A stretch of DNA of 64,000 nucleotides from positions 1 through 64,000 of the forward strand of contig DASUAL010000128.1 in the NCBI GenBank assembly GCA_035763805.1. The letters are read 5' to 3'. The stretch comes from DASUAL01 sp035763805. GTDB lineage: Bacteria > Gemmatimonadota > Gemmatimonadetes > Gemmatimonadales > GWC2-71-9. The notes beneath the pieces were generated by a model, which searched no databases, was not told the origin of the DNA, and was given only the letters and a program-made list of their open reading frames with translations. The position numbers were made by a program, and so were the translations under genes. Below are positions 35,766-44,359 of this stretch, one piece after another; the stretch's first letter is position 1, and every line of letters starts with the position of its first letter.

Positions 35766-36746
35766 TCATGCTGGCCGGGCGGCCGCGGCGGCGGCGCCCA
35801 GTACTCCGATCGCCGGGTTCACGATGACGTGCACGGGGAGCACGGCGGCCAGGTGCGACAGCCGTCCCTTGTCGCGAAACGCCGCGAGGAATGTACCGTC
35901 CTTCAACTTGTCCACGATCCGCGGCGCGATGCCCCCCGCGATGTACACCCCGCCGGTGGCGAAGAGCGTCAGCCCCAGGTTACCCGCCTGCGCCCCGTAC
36001 ATGGATACGAAGAGGTGGAGCGCCTGGACGCACAGCGGGTCCGTTCCAGCGAGTGCGTGCGTCGTGACAACGGCGGCAGCGTCTTCGCGCGTCATCTCTG
36101 CCCGCACGCTCGGCTGCTCGGGTGTCTCGCCGAGCGAGACCAGGAAGCGATAGATGTTGGCGAGCCCCGGCCCCGAGAGCACCCGATCATAGGACACGCG
36201 CCCGTGCACGGTGCGGAGGAATTCTACGAGCCTCCACTGCAGCGCGTCGCGGGCTGCGAAGTCGGCATGCCCACCTTCGGACGGGTAGACCTGGTAGCGC
36301 TCCCCGTCCCAGATCATGCATCCCTCGCCAAGCCCAGTCCCCGCCCCGAGCAGCGCGATCGGGCCGCGCGGCGCGGGCGTCCCTTCTTGCAGCGTGACCA
36401 GATCGCCGGGCCCCAACCGCTCCACCCCGTAGCCCACCGCGCTAAAGTCGTTGATGAACTGGACGGTGGGGATGCCGATCTCGGCCGCGAGCTGGCTCGC
36501 GTCGAGTTTCCACGGCAGGTGCGGTGGCTCGCACGCCTCACCCACCACGGGGCCGGGCACGCCGAAGCACGCCCGGTTGGGGCGGGTCGCCGCGTCACCA
36601 CAGAAGCGAAGCACGATTGACCCGAGCCCCGGGGAATCCCGGGTCGGAAACCGCCCCTCCCGCAGGATGCGGACGGCGTCATCGCTCACTTCGACGAGCG
36701 CCAGCCGCGCGTTCGTGCCGCCGATGTCTCCGGCGAGGACGATCAC
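35766..36746 (-). CDS. glk: Glucokinase
   Basis: ATP-dependent glucose kinase of the E. coli Glk type (hexokinase/actin fold), 326 aa. Phosphate loop LAGDIGGTNARLALVEV, catalytic Asp in QFINDFSAVGYG, sugar-binding GTGLGEG and SEGGHADFA, and the second nucleotide loop ATGGVYIAGGIAPRI are all present. GTG start at 36746 overlaps the pgl stop as GTGA. Confidence 0.92.
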   Translation of the reverse strand: MIVLAGDIGGTNARLALVEVSDDAVRILREGRFPTRDSPGLGSIVLRFCGDAATRPNRACFGVPGPVVGEACEPPHLPWKLDASQLAAEIGIPTVQFINDFSAVGYGVERLGPGDLVTLQEGTPAPRGPIALLGAGTGLGEGCMIWDGERYQVYPSEGGHADFAARDALQWRLVEFLRTVHGRVSYDRVLSGPGLANIYRFLVSLGETPEQPSVRAEMTREDAAAVVTTHALAGTDPLCVQALHLFVSMYGAQAGNLGLTLFATGGVYIAGGIAPRIVDKLKDGTFLAAFRDKGRLSHLAAVLPVHVIVNPAIGVLGAAAAAARPA

Positions 36747-37531
36747 CGGGCCCCCCGTTGTGGCGCGAGCAACGCCGCCGCGCGCGGGTCGAGGAACCAG
36801 GTCCCGTGGCGTGCCAGCTGGGCGGGCACGTCCTGAGGCGCAAACGGCCCGGCCAGCGCCCGCGCCGTCATGGCTGCCTTCTCCTCGCCGACCGCCACCA
36901 CCGCGACGCTCCGCGCCGCCGCAATTACAGGCGGCGTGATCGTCAGGCGCAACGAGGGCGGCTTGGGGCTGTGAACCGGCACCACGCGCCGCTCTCGCTC
37001 CGCGAGCGCGGGCGACCTGGGGAAGAGCGACGCGGTGTGGCCGTCCGGTCCCATACCGAGCAGCAGCACATCCAGCCGGGGCGGCAACGCGCGGTCATAT
37101 TCGGCCGCTGCGACGTCGAGGTCGGGCCGCTCGGCTTCCATGCGGTGGACCATCGTTGCCGGGATCGGCACGTGCGCGAGCAGCCGCTCGCGCACCATGC
37201 GATAGTTGCTGTCCGGGTGATGCGGTGGTACGGCCCGCTCGTCGCCGAAATACACGTCCACACGGGTCCAGTCGATGTCCTGTGCGAGGGACGGGGTCGT
37301 GAGTTCCCCGTAAATCGGCCCAGGCGTCACCCCGCCCGCGAGCCCCACCGTGCAGCGGCCGCGTTGCAGGATGGCCTGCCGGATCGTCGCCACGAGCCAC
37401 GCGGCCGTCGCCCGGGCGAGCGCGGGGCCCTCCGCCACCACGACCCGGGAGTAGTTGACGTCCCCGATCGAGCACTCGCGATCGAACGCCGCGCCCAACG
37501 TGTCGTTCGACCGAGGCATGTCATGTGGCAT
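36743..37531 (-). CDS. pgl: 6-phosphogluconolactonase
   Basis: DevB/SOL-type lactonase of the oxidative pentose phosphate pathway, 262 aa. Marks: LAGGVTPGPIYGEL, VDVYFGDERAVPPHHPDSNY and LLGMGPDGHTASLFP. ATG at 37531 chosen; an ATG four codons later (37519) is equally possible. Farther-upstream starts would overlap dcd on the other strand and extend outside the conserved domain. First gene of the pgl-glk-gnd operon, divergent from dcd. Confidence 0.92.
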   Translation of the reverse strand: MPHDMPRSNDTLGAAFDRECSIGDVNYSRVVVAEGPALARATAAWLVATIRQAILQRGRCTVGLAGGVTPGPIYGELTTPSLAQDIDWTRVDVYFGDERAVPPHHPDSNYRMVRERLLAHVPIPATMVHRMEAERPDLDVAAAEYDRALPPRLDVLLLGMGPDGHTASLFPRSPALAERERRVVPVHSPKPPSLRLTITPPVIAAARSVAVVAVGEEKAAMTARALAGPFAPQDVPAQLARHGTWFLDPRAAALLAPQRGAR

Positions 37532-37632
37532 ACTGGTCGTCCGTGGGTTGGGCCGGTGCGCGTTGCTTATAACCACGCTCCGCGACTTGTGGACGTCAAG
37601 GTTGCCCGTGGCGTGAGTCACCGGCGCGCCGA

Positions 37633-37638
37633 TATATT
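37633..37638 (+). promoter_or_regulatory. Possible -10 box of dcd in the pgl/dcd divergent gap
   Basis: TATATT stands only 8 bp before the dcd ATG at 37647, and no Shine-Dalgarno sequence lies between. A -10 so close to the start suggests a leaderless mRNA, with no good -35 box. On the opposite strand of the same 115-bp gap, TTATAA around 37567-37572 could serve pgl. Both are guesses from pattern alone. Confidence 0.3.
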
Positions 37639-37646
37639 GCGGCCCC

Positions 37647-38207
37647 ATGTCCATCAAGTCCGATCGCTGGATTCGCCGCATGGCCCGCCAGCACGCCATG
37701 ATCGAGCCGTTTGCCGAGAATCAGGTGCGCGAGGGGGTGATTTCCTTCGGCGTTTCGTCCTACGGCTACGATATGCGCGTCGCGCCCGAGTTCAAGATCT
37801 TCACCAACGCCCTCTCGGCCGTGGTGGACCCGAAACGGTTCGACCCGAAATCCTTCGTCGAATTCATCGGAGAGGTGTGCATCGTGCCGCCCAATTCGTT
37901 CGCGCTGGCGCGCTCGGTCGAATACTTCCGCATCCCGCGCAACGTCCTCACCATCTGCGTCGGCAAGAGCACGTACGCCCGCTGCGGCATCATCACGAAC
38001 GTCACGCCGTTCGAGCCCGAGTGGGAGGGCTTCGTCACGCTGGAGATCTCCAACACGACACCTCTCCCCGCCAAGATCTACGCCAACGAAGGCATCGCAC
38101 AGGTGTTGTTCTTCACCGCAGACGAGGGAGACGAATGCGAGGTGAGCTACAAAGACAAGAAGGGGAAGTATCAGGCGCAAAAGGGGATTACGCTGCCGAA
38201 ACTGTGA
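37647..38207 (+). CDS. dcd: dCTP deaminase
   Basis: Deaminates dCTP to dUTP for thymidylate synthesis, 186 aa trimeric enzyme. Marks: ISFGVSSYGYDMRVAPEF, LTICVGKSTYARCGIITNVT, and the catalytic-Glu segment FEPEWEGFVTLEISN followed by NEGIAQVLFF. ATG at 37647. It stands alone on the plus strand and converges on the DUF2339 gene with 5 bp between stops. Whether it also hydrolyses dUTP (bifunctional form) cannot be told from these motifs. Confidence 0.94.
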   Translation: MSIKSDRWIRRMARQHAMIEPFAENQVREGVISFGVSSYGYDMRVAPEFKIFTNALSAVVDPKRFDPKSFVEFIGEVCIVPPNSFALARSVEYFRIPRNVLTICVGKSTYARCGIITNVTPFEPEWEGFVTLEISNTTPLPAKIYANEGIAQVLFFTADEGDECEVSYKDKKGKYQAQKGITLPKL

Positions 38208-38212
38208 GGGCG

Positions 38213-40111
38213 CTACTGCTCCCCCTCCGCGACGCCCCGCGACGCCTTCCTGTTGTACGCGTATGCCACGGTCAGCGCAATCAGCGCTAAGGCAAAGAAC
38301 GACGCCACCCGGTACAGCGCCTCCAACGTCGCGAGGTCGTACAGCACGATCTTGAGCCCCGCTGCCGCCGCGACTGCGAGCCCGGCCGAGCGCACCGCCT
38401 TGCGGTTGAGGCGGAAGCCGAGGGACACGAGCGCTCCCGCGTACACCAGCCACCACAGGCTCAGCGCCAGATCTCCGGCGAGCGCGCTACTGCGACCGAA
38501 ATGACGCCCGAGTTGGATGGAGCCGCCGAGGAACGCGGCGGCTCCGCACAGGATCCAGAGCAGCTCACGGCCGCGGCGTTCCCAGGCGCCAGGCGGGGCC
38601 TCGGGCCCCCACTCGCGCGCGCACAGCGCCATGCCTGCAATGTAGACATATAGCGCGAGCGCCCAGCGGTCGCTGAACACGGGAGCGTGCGGCTCGCGGG
38701 ACCACAGCGCGGCGCAGAGAAACAGCGCCGCAGTCAGCGCCAGTCCGACGGCAGCCGCGCGGCCGCCCGGACGGTTCGCCAGGCGTTCCGCCGCGAGTGC
38801 CGCGCCGGCGAGCGCCGTGCAACCGAGTACGACAGTGGTGGCTTGCCACTCGAGCGCCATGGCGACGGCCCCCAACGCGAACCCCATGATCAGCTGGGAC
38901 GCCGAGCGCCGCAGCCAGCCGGCCGACAGGTAGATCGCTCCGAGGAGCGCCGGCAGCGCGCCGGGTGCGTCCTCGAGCACGCGGAGTCCCGCGGCGTACG
39001 CGAGCAGCAGGAAGGCGACGGGGTTCGCGACGAACAGGAATCGGTCCGCCGCCGCCCGGGGATCGCTCCGGCGGTCCGCAGCGAAGGGGTCACGCTCCAG
39101 CTGCTGCCACCACAGCAGGCCCGACACGGCCGCGGCGGCGCCGAGCGCCAGCCAGCTCTTCGATGCCGAGCCGCGGATGTCGCTGAGGCTGCCGCCAAGG
39201 ATTGCCCAACCGAGGAGCAGGACGCCGAGTCGCGCCTCCGGCCACGCGCGGTGGTGCGTTGCGTGGAGCGCCAGCAGCACGCCCGCGGTCACGAGCCAGC
39301 ACCCCAGCGGGCTGCGCAACGCCGTTGCGGCTCCCACCGCCGCGAGCACGAGATAGCCGAACAGCGCGAGATCGAAGGTGCGGCGCCAGCTCATCGTATA
39401 CGCGAGGAGGCCGGTGCCCAGGCCGATGACCTCGAGGTAGCCGAGGTAGGCTTCGGGGTTCGGAACGGGCGGCTGCAGGATGATGGGCGCCACGTAGGCG
39501 CCGACGAGCGCCCAGAGCGCGAGGCCCTCAATGTCGTGGTGCAGGGCGAGTAGGGTCACCGCGACGGCGGTGGCTGCGAGGAGCAGCACGCCGACCCGGC
39601 GGTCGATCAAGGCGTATGGTCCGGCCGCGGCCCAGAGGCCCAGGTAGACGAGGCCGCCGCCAGCGCCGATCATCGCTGCGCCGTAGCGCTGCATGCCCCG
39701 GCGGATCCGCTGCTCGCCCCAGGCGCCGACGCCGATCCCCGCACCGAGGGCGAGCAGCGAGCGAAGCAGCGGCGGGATCCACCCGCGGTCGAAGGCGTAC
39801 TTCAGGAAAAAGGCGGCCGCGGCCAGCAGCGCCACTACGCCGACAACGAGAAGCCCCCGCTGGCCGAACCATTGCTCGAGGTCGGTGGCGGGGGCGGTGA
39901 ACGGTCGCGTCGCAGGCGAGAGATCGGCGGGCGCGGGCAGGGGCGGCGGCCTGGAGCGTGGGGCGGCGGCCGGGGGCGCCGAGTCGTGTCCCCGCAGAGC
40001 GCGCCCTGGGTCAGGAACGGTCCGGGCGGCGATCAGACGCCGGACGGCTTCCTCGAGCAGGGCGACGCGTCGCTCCAGCCGCTCGATCGCCTCGCGCTCC
40101 TGCTCGGTCAC
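38213..40111 (-). CDS. DUF2339 large polytopic membrane protein
   Basis: Member of DUF2339 (COG5373), function unknown, 632 aa. A short N-terminal coiled coil (EREAIERLERRVALLEEAVR) and a Pro/Ala-rich linker lead to about 18-20 hydrophobic helices, starting FGQRGLLVVGVVALLAAAAF and including the family segments YAFDRGWIPPLLRSLLALG and GLKIVLYDLATLEALYRV near the end. GTG start at 40111 overlaps the upstream membrane gene in GTGA. No enzymatic motif is seen; a role in the cell envelope is only inferred from its topology. Confidence 0.8.
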   Translation of the reverse strand: MTEQEREAIERLERRVALLEEAVRRLIAARTVPDPGRALRGHDSAPPAAAPRSRPPPLPAPADLSPATRPFTAPATDLEQWFGQRGLLVVGVVALLAAAAFFLKYAFDRGWIPPLLRSLLALGAGIGVGAWGEQRIRRGMQRYGAAMIGAGGGLVYLGLWAAAGPYALIDRRVGVLLLAATAVAVTLLALHHDIEGLALWALVGAYVAPIILQPPVPNPEAYLGYLEVIGLGTGLLAYTMSWRRTFDLALFGYLVLAAVGAATALRSPLGCWLVTAGVLLALHATHHRAWPEARLGVLLLGWAILGGSLSDIRGSASKSWLALGAAAAVSGLLWWQQLERDPFAADRRSDPRAAADRFLFVANPVAFLLLAYAAGLRVLEDAPGALPALLGAIYLSAGWLRRSASQLIMGFALGAVAMALEWQATTVVLGCTALAGAALAAERLANRPGGRAAAVGLALTAALFLCAALWSREPHAPVFSDRWALALYVYIAGMALCAREWGPEAPPGAWERRGRELLWILCGAAAFLGGSIQLGRHFGRSSALAGDLALSLWWLVYAGALVSLGFRLNRKAVRSAGLAVAAAAGLKIVLYDLATLEALYRVASFFALALIALTVAYAYNRKASRGVAEGEQ

Positions 40112-40530
40112 GGTGCCGGCGCGATCCGGCGCGCGCCGAGCAGCGTGATCCCCAGGGTGGCAAGGGCCACGATGATCAGATCCCACCGCCAACCAGGCTC
40201 GAGCGCGGGGACGAGCAGCTGCAGCAGGTTCATGAAGAAGTCGAAGGCGCCCACGAGCAGCCCGAGCAAGACCGTGCCCTGCAGAGTGTAGCCGAGCCGC
40301 ACGAGCACGCTGCCGGTCGCGAGGATCACCGCCGCCTGGCCGGCGGCGATCGCTAGGGTCACGACGATCCCGCCTGCGAGCGTCTCCATGTACGCGGTGC
40401 GCGAGGGGGCGTAGCTGAAGAACGTCGTGTGGATCAGGGACATCGCCACCCCCGCCGCCGTGGCGCAGATCGTCGCCCACGCCGCGTAGTAGATCACGAT
40501 TTTCATCCGGTCGCCGGTGTCGCCTGCCAT
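40108..40530 (-). CDS. Four-helix membrane protein of unknown function
   Basis: I do not recognise a family. 140 aa with four predicted helices: KIVIYYAAWATICATAAGVA, LAGGIVVTLAIAAGQAAVIL, a third LQGTVLLGLLVGAFDFFMNL, and DLIIVALATLGITLLGARR. ATG at 40530 chosen over a TTG 11 codons upstream because the conserved-looking region starts here. It is coupled to the DUF2339 gene by a GTGA overlap, so the two probably act together in the membrane. Confidence 0.6.
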   Translation of the reverse strand: MAGDTGDRMKIVIYYAAWATICATAAGVAMSLIHTTFFSYAPSRTAYMETLAGGIVVTLAIAAGQAAVILATGSVLVRLGYTLQGTVLLGLLVGAFDFFMNLLQLLVPALEPGWRWDLIIVALATLGITLLGARRIAPAP

Positions 40531-40587
40531 AGTGGTCGAAACCTTTCGCGTCGGGGTCTCCAATGTGCCGTGCGGGCGGAGCGCGCG

Positions 40588-40698
40588 CTAGCGCAGCGCG
40601 CCAGCAAACAGCCCTACCGTCAAGTACACCGACGGAGCCATCATCGCGGCCATCATGCCGAGCCAGATCCCGAGAAACGCGGGGCGGCTCGCGGTCAC
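40588..40698 (-). CDS. Possible 36-aa single-helix membrane peptide
   Basis: A short frame GTG 40698 to TAG 40590-40588, coding FLGIWLGMMAAMMAPSVYL and a second hydrophobic stretch. The frame remains open 27 codons farther upstream with a Pro/Ala-rich composition but no start codon or ribosome site. It would lead the four-helix/DUF2339 pair. Chance cannot be ruled out. The rest of the 40531-40828 gap shows nothing beyond the Shine-Dalgarno of the kinase gene. Confidence 0.3.
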   Translation of the reverse strand: MTASRPAFLGIWLGMMAAMMAPSVYLTVGLFAGALR

Positions 40699-40828
40699 GG
40701 TAGTGTGAGGGGTCGGGGGATGGAGGATGATCGCATCGGGCTCGCTGGCATCGGCCGGTGCAGGAACCGGGAGGGCGTTATCTTAACCTCCCTGAGTGCG
40801 AGCGCATCCCCCTTCTAAGGAGGCGGTC

Positions 40829-42772
40829 ATGCCCCGGTCGCTGCTTCCCGTGCTCGGCGCGGCGTGGGTAAGCCTCCGGACGGCGTTACTGCTGATGATG
40901 CTCGCCGCCGCGCTCTACGCCGGCGCGCTGCCGCTGTACCTCTTCTTCCGCGTGCGCTCGGCGGCCGTGTCCCTCGGCAAGGGGACCGAGGCGGTGATCG
41001 CACTCCAAGAGGACCTGGGGCACCGGGACAATGCGCTCGACCGCGCCGCTTCGCTCACGAAGCGCCTGGTGGGGTCTCGCGAGCGTCCCGGCGGCGAGGT
41101 CCTGGGTGCCATCCGCCGCCTCGCGGCGCTGGGAAGTGGTCCCTCCGGTGCCCAGCCTTACACCGATGTCCCCGCGGAGCTGCGTAACGCCCTGGCGCGT
41201 TCGGGCGAAGCGATGTCGCGGGTCGGCAACGCCTTGACCGAGATCGCCGTCCTGGTGGAAGTCGGCCGCTGGGGCGAGACGACAGCGCGCGTCCGCGAGC
41301 TCGAGCAGCTCGAGGAGGCTGCGGACGAGCAGATGCTCGAGGCAGGCCGACTGGCGCGCGAGGATCTGTTTGAGCGGCAGCGGGCGCTGCAGGCCGCCGC
41401 GAGCGACGTGCTCCAGGATACCGTCCTGTGGATGGCGATCGGTGGCCTGGCCATCCCGCTCGCGGCCTATCTGCTTCGGCGGCGCTTCTGGAAGCCGCTC
41501 GGGGCGCTGGAAGCCGGACTCGCGCGCGTGGCCGAGGGAGACCTGACCGCCCGGGTGCAGGTGGGGGGCAGCGACGAAATCGCCCGCCTCGCGCAGCACT
41601 TCAACGAGATGACCGGGGTGCTGCGCGACCGGGCCGAGGAGCAGGGTCGGTTTGCGGCGGCGGGTGAGCTGCTCGCGGGCGTCGCCCACGAGGTGAACAA
41701 CCCGCTGATGGCGATCGCGGCGCATGCGGAGAACCGGGTCGCGGACCCCGGGATCTCGGAGGAGCAACGCGGCGAGATGGTGCAGATCCTGCGCCAGGCG
41801 CGGCGCGCGTCGAAGCTGCTGCGCGGGCTGTTGCGGTTCGTGCGTGCCACCGAGCGTGAGATCACGAACGTCAATCTCAATGACGTCGTGCGGGGGGCCA
41901 TGGACCTCGTGTCGTATCGGTTTGGTTTGGACGAGATCACGGTGGGCGGCCGTCTCGATCCCAACCTCCCGCCCGTGCAGGGCGACGCGATCAAGCTGGA
42001 GCAGGTGGTGGTCAACCTGCTCTCGAATGCGGTCGACGCGCTGCGCGCGATCAAGCCGCCCCGCCACCTGATGGTGGACACGTGGATCGAGGGCGGAAGC
42101 GTTTTGGCGGCCGTCAGGGACAACGGGGGCGGTATCCCGCCCGAGATCGCACCTCGGCTGTTCCGGCCGTTCGCCACGACCAAGGGTCGGCGCGGCACCG
42201 GGCTCGGCCTCTACATCTCGCGTCAGATCGCTCGAGAGGCGGGAGGCGACCTCGTGCTCACCTCCGCCCCGGGGGACGGGGCGCGGTTCGTCCTCTCGCA
42301 GCCGGTGGCCGTACCCGCTGCCGGGGCGGTACCCCAAGGCGCGCCCGAGGCCGGCCCCGCCCCTACGAGCGGCGTACAGCGGCCGGTGGCGTCGCTCGCC
42401 GGCCTCCGGGTGCTGATCGTGGACGACGAAGAGGGTGTCCGGCGGCCAATGGCCAGGTTCCTGGCCCGCCGGGGCGCGCACGTGGAAGAGGCGGGAGACG
42501 GCGAGGAAGCCCAGGCCAAGCTCGCGGCGCAGGCTCCCGATGTGATCCTCGCCGATCTCCGCATGCCGCGGATGGGCGGCGTGGAGTTGTACGCCAAGCT
42601 CGAGGAAACGCGACCCGAGCTCGCGGCGCGCGTGCTCTTCCTCTCGGGGGACATCTCCCGGCTCGCGGAGCCGGGCAATACGCCGGTGGCACGGGAGCGC
42701 GTGTTGGTCAAGCCGGTGGAGCTGACTGAGATCGAGCGGCGGATCCTGGACTTCGTGCGTACCGGGGCCTAG
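40829..42772 (+). CDS. Hybrid sensor histidine kinase with C-terminal receiver
   Basis: 647-aa membrane sensor. Helix 1 about 15-41, a periplasmic helical domain about 43-197, helix 2 about 198-216, HAMP about 217-270 (FWKPLGALEAGLARVAEGDL), phospho-acceptor His287 in LLAGVAHEVNNPLMAIA, ATPase N box NLLSNAVDAL near 397-406, G1 DNGGGI and G2 GTGLGLYIS near 456-464. After an Ala/Pro linker a receiver domain (about 525-640) has the acidic pair VDDEEG, Asp576 in ILADLRMPRMGG and Lys in VLVKPVE. ATG at 40829 follows a strong AAGGAGG. No DNA-binding response regulator is adjacent, so the output partner is unknown. Confidence 0.9.
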   Translation: MPRSLLPVLGAAWVSLRTALLLMMLAAALYAGALPLYLFFRVRSAAVSLGKGTEAVIALQEDLGHRDNALDRAASLTKRLVGSRERPGGEVLGAIRRLAALGSGPSGAQPYTDVPAELRNALARSGEAMSRVGNALTEIAVLVEVGRWGETTARVRELEQLEEAADEQMLEAGRLAREDLFERQRALQAAASDVLQDTVLWMAIGGLAIPLAAYLLRRRFWKPLGALEAGLARVAEGDLTARVQVGGSDEIARLAQHFNEMTGVLRDRAEEQGRFAAAGELLAGVAHEVNNPLMAIAAHAENRVADPGISEEQRGEMVQILRQARRASKLLRGLLRFVRATEREITNVNLNDVVRGAMDLVSYRFGLDEITVGGRLDPNLPPVQGDAIKLEQVVVNLLSNAVDALRAIKPPRHLMVDTWIEGGSVLAAVRDNGGGIPPEIAPRLFRPFATTKGRRGTGLGLYISRQIAREAGGDLVLTSAPGDGARFVLSQPVAVPAAGAVPQGAPEAGPAPTSGVQRPVASLAGLRVLIVDDEEGVRRPMARFLARRGAHVEEAGDGEEAQAKLAAQAPDVILADLRMPRMGGVELYAKLEETRPELAARVLFLSGDISRLAEPGNTPVARERVLVKPVELTEIERRILDFVRTGA

Positions 42773-42810
42773 GATCTCGACGCCCCGCGCCTCAAGCCCT
42801 AAGATGAAGC

Positions 42811-43080
42811 ATGTTGATCGTGGTGGTCCTGCTCGCGACCGTGCTCATGCGCCTTGCGATCGTCACCGCGGTGGTCTATCTGTTGCTCCCGCAGGGCCCG
42901 CTCTGCCCGCATTGCCGCGTCGAGATGATGCCGATCCGGAACCGGCTGTTCGACCGGGTGCTGCCGGCGCTGCAGCGGCGCTGGTGCCTGGAGTGCGGCT
43001 GGAACGGGATCGTGCGGCGGGGTCGCTCCCGTCCTGCGACGACGCGGACCGCCGGGCGCCGCCCGCTCATTCCTTCGTGA
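42811..43080 (+). CDS. Small membrane protein with zinc ribbon
   Basis: 89 aa: one N-terminal helix (LIVVVLLATVLMRLAIVTAVVYLLL) then a four-cysteine zinc ribbon, CPHC and CLEC separated by about 31 residues, and a basic Arg/Thr-rich tail. Not a family I can name. The gene follows the hybrid kinase by 38 bp and could be cotranscribed with it. Its end overlaps the convergent NDH-2 gene by 14 bp. The frame is favoured over the overlapping plus-strand frame because of the paired CX2C motifs. Confidence 0.6.
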   Translation: MLIVVVLLATVLMRLAIVTAVVYLLLPQGPLCPHCRVEMMPIRNRLFDRVLPALQRRWCLECGWNGIVRRGRSRPATTRTAGRRPLIPS

Positions 43081-44302
43081 TCAGCCGCGCCGCCCGCTCG
43101 TAGAAGAAGTAGTCCCACGCCCAGTTGATCAGCACGAGCAACTTGTTGCGGAACCCGATGAGCTGAATGATGTGCACGATCAGCCACACCACCCAGGCGG
43201 GGAACCCCTTGAACCCGATACCGCGGATGTAGGCGACCGCGGCGTTGCGGCCGATCGTAGCGAGCTGTCCGGGATCCTTGTAGCGGAACGCGCGAGGCGG
43301 CTCACCCGAGAGCTGACGCACGATGTTCCCGGCCGCGGTCTCGGCCATCTGGATCGCGACGGGCGCCATCATCGGCAGAGGCGTGCCGTCGGTCTCGAGG
43401 TAGGCGGCGTCCCCGATGACGTAGACCTCCGGGTGGTTCGGTACCTGCAGCGCGGGCGTGACGACCAGCCGACCCTGCTGCGCCGTCGCCAGCCCGAGCT
43501 GCGCAGTAAGGGACACGGCCTTCACGCCGGCGGCCCAGAGGAGCGTGTGCGCGGGGACCACTTCCCCGCCCTTCAATAAGACTCGGGTGCCGTCGTAGTC
43601 TTGCACGGCGGCGCCGAAGCGCACCTCCACGTGCTTGTGCCACAGCGTCTCGGCCGCCGCTTCACGCAGCCGCTCGGGCATCGGTGCGAGCAGGCGGTCC
43701 GCTGCCTCCAACAACAGCACCCGCACGTGCTTGACGTTGAGACGCGGGTAGTCCTTCACCAGCACGAGCCGGATCAGCTCTGACAGCGCGCCCGCCATCT
43801 CCACGCCCGTGGGGCCGCCGCCCACGACGACGAACGTCAGCAACGCACGTCGCCGCTCGGTGTCCGGCTCGAGCATCGCGCGCTCGAAGCAGAGAAGCAC
43901 GTGGTTGCGGATGGCGACCGCGTCGATCACGCCCTTCAGGCCGAAACCGTGCCGGACGATGCTCTCCAGACCGAAGTAGTTGGTCTCGCCGCCAACAGCG
44001 AGCACGAGATAGTCGTAGCGCACCGGGCCGTTGTCGGTTGCGACCTGCCGCGCCCCGACGTCGACGCCGGTGACCGTCACCATCCGGAACTCGAAGTTCT
44101 TTTGCCCGCGCAGGATCGCCCGCACGGGCCGGGCGATTTGCTCGGGTTCGAGTCCCGCGGTCGCGACCTGGTAGAGCAACGGCTGGAAGAGGTGGTAGTT
44201 GTTCCGGTCGAGCAGCACGACGTCGACCGGCGCCTTGCGCAGGGCGCGCGCGGCGCGCAGCCCGCCGAATCCCGCGCCGACGATGACGACGGCGGGCTTC
44301 AC
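43067..44302 (-). CDS. ndh: Type II NADH dehydrogenase
   Basis: Single-subunit, non-pumping NADH:quinone oxidoreductase, 411 aa, FAD-dependent. FAD loop VIVGAGFGGLRAARAL, NADH loop FVVVGGGPTGVEMAGAL, and the quinone/FAD segment VYVIGDAAYLE with MAPVAIQMAETAAGNI. The C-terminus has the amphipathic membrane anchor AWVVWLIVHIIQLIGF. GTG start at 44302; a GGAGG lies 11 bp upstream. It stands beside sdhCAB, divergently, and gives the cell a second NADH route to menaquinone besides NDH-1. Confidence 0.9.
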   Translation of the reverse strand: MKPAVVIVGAGFGGLRAARALRKAPVDVVLLDRNNYHLFQPLLYQVATAGLEPEQIARPVRAILRGQKNFEFRMVTVTGVDVGARQVATDNGPVRYDYLVLAVGGETNYFGLESIVRHGFGLKGVIDAVAIRNHVLLCFERAMLEPDTERRRALLTFVVVGGGPTGVEMAGALSELIRLVLVKDYPRLNVKHVRVLLLEAADRLLAPMPERLREAAAETLWHKHVEVRFGAAVQDYDGTRVLLKGGEVVPAHTLLWAAGVKAVSLTAQLGLATAQQGRLVVTPALQVPNHPEVYVIGDAAYLETDGTPLPMMAPVAIQMAETAAGNIVRQLSGEPPRAFRYKDPGQLATIGRNAAVAYIRGIGFKGFPAWVVWLIVHIIQLIGFRNKLLVLINWAWDYFFYERAARLITKE

Positions 44303-44318
44303 GCCACTATCGCCCTCC

Positions 44319-44348
44319 TTGCTTGCACCGCCTGAGAGCAGGTATCAT
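44319..44348 (+). promoter_or_regulatory. Probable promoter of sdhCAB
   Basis: TTGCTT (44319-44324), 18-bp spacer, TATCAT (44343-44348). The -10 ends 11 bp before the sdhC ATG and no Shine-Dalgarno is present, so the transcript would be leaderless or nearly so. It lies in the 57-bp gap divergent from ndh. Confidence 0.45.
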
Positions 44349-44359
44349 CCCACCGTTCC

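Noticed and set aside
42804..43103. Plus-strand frame overlapping the zinc-ribbon gene
   Set aside because: The alternative frame at 42811 has the paired CX2C ribbon and a membrane helix; this one shows only Arg/Pro/Ala-rich sequence.
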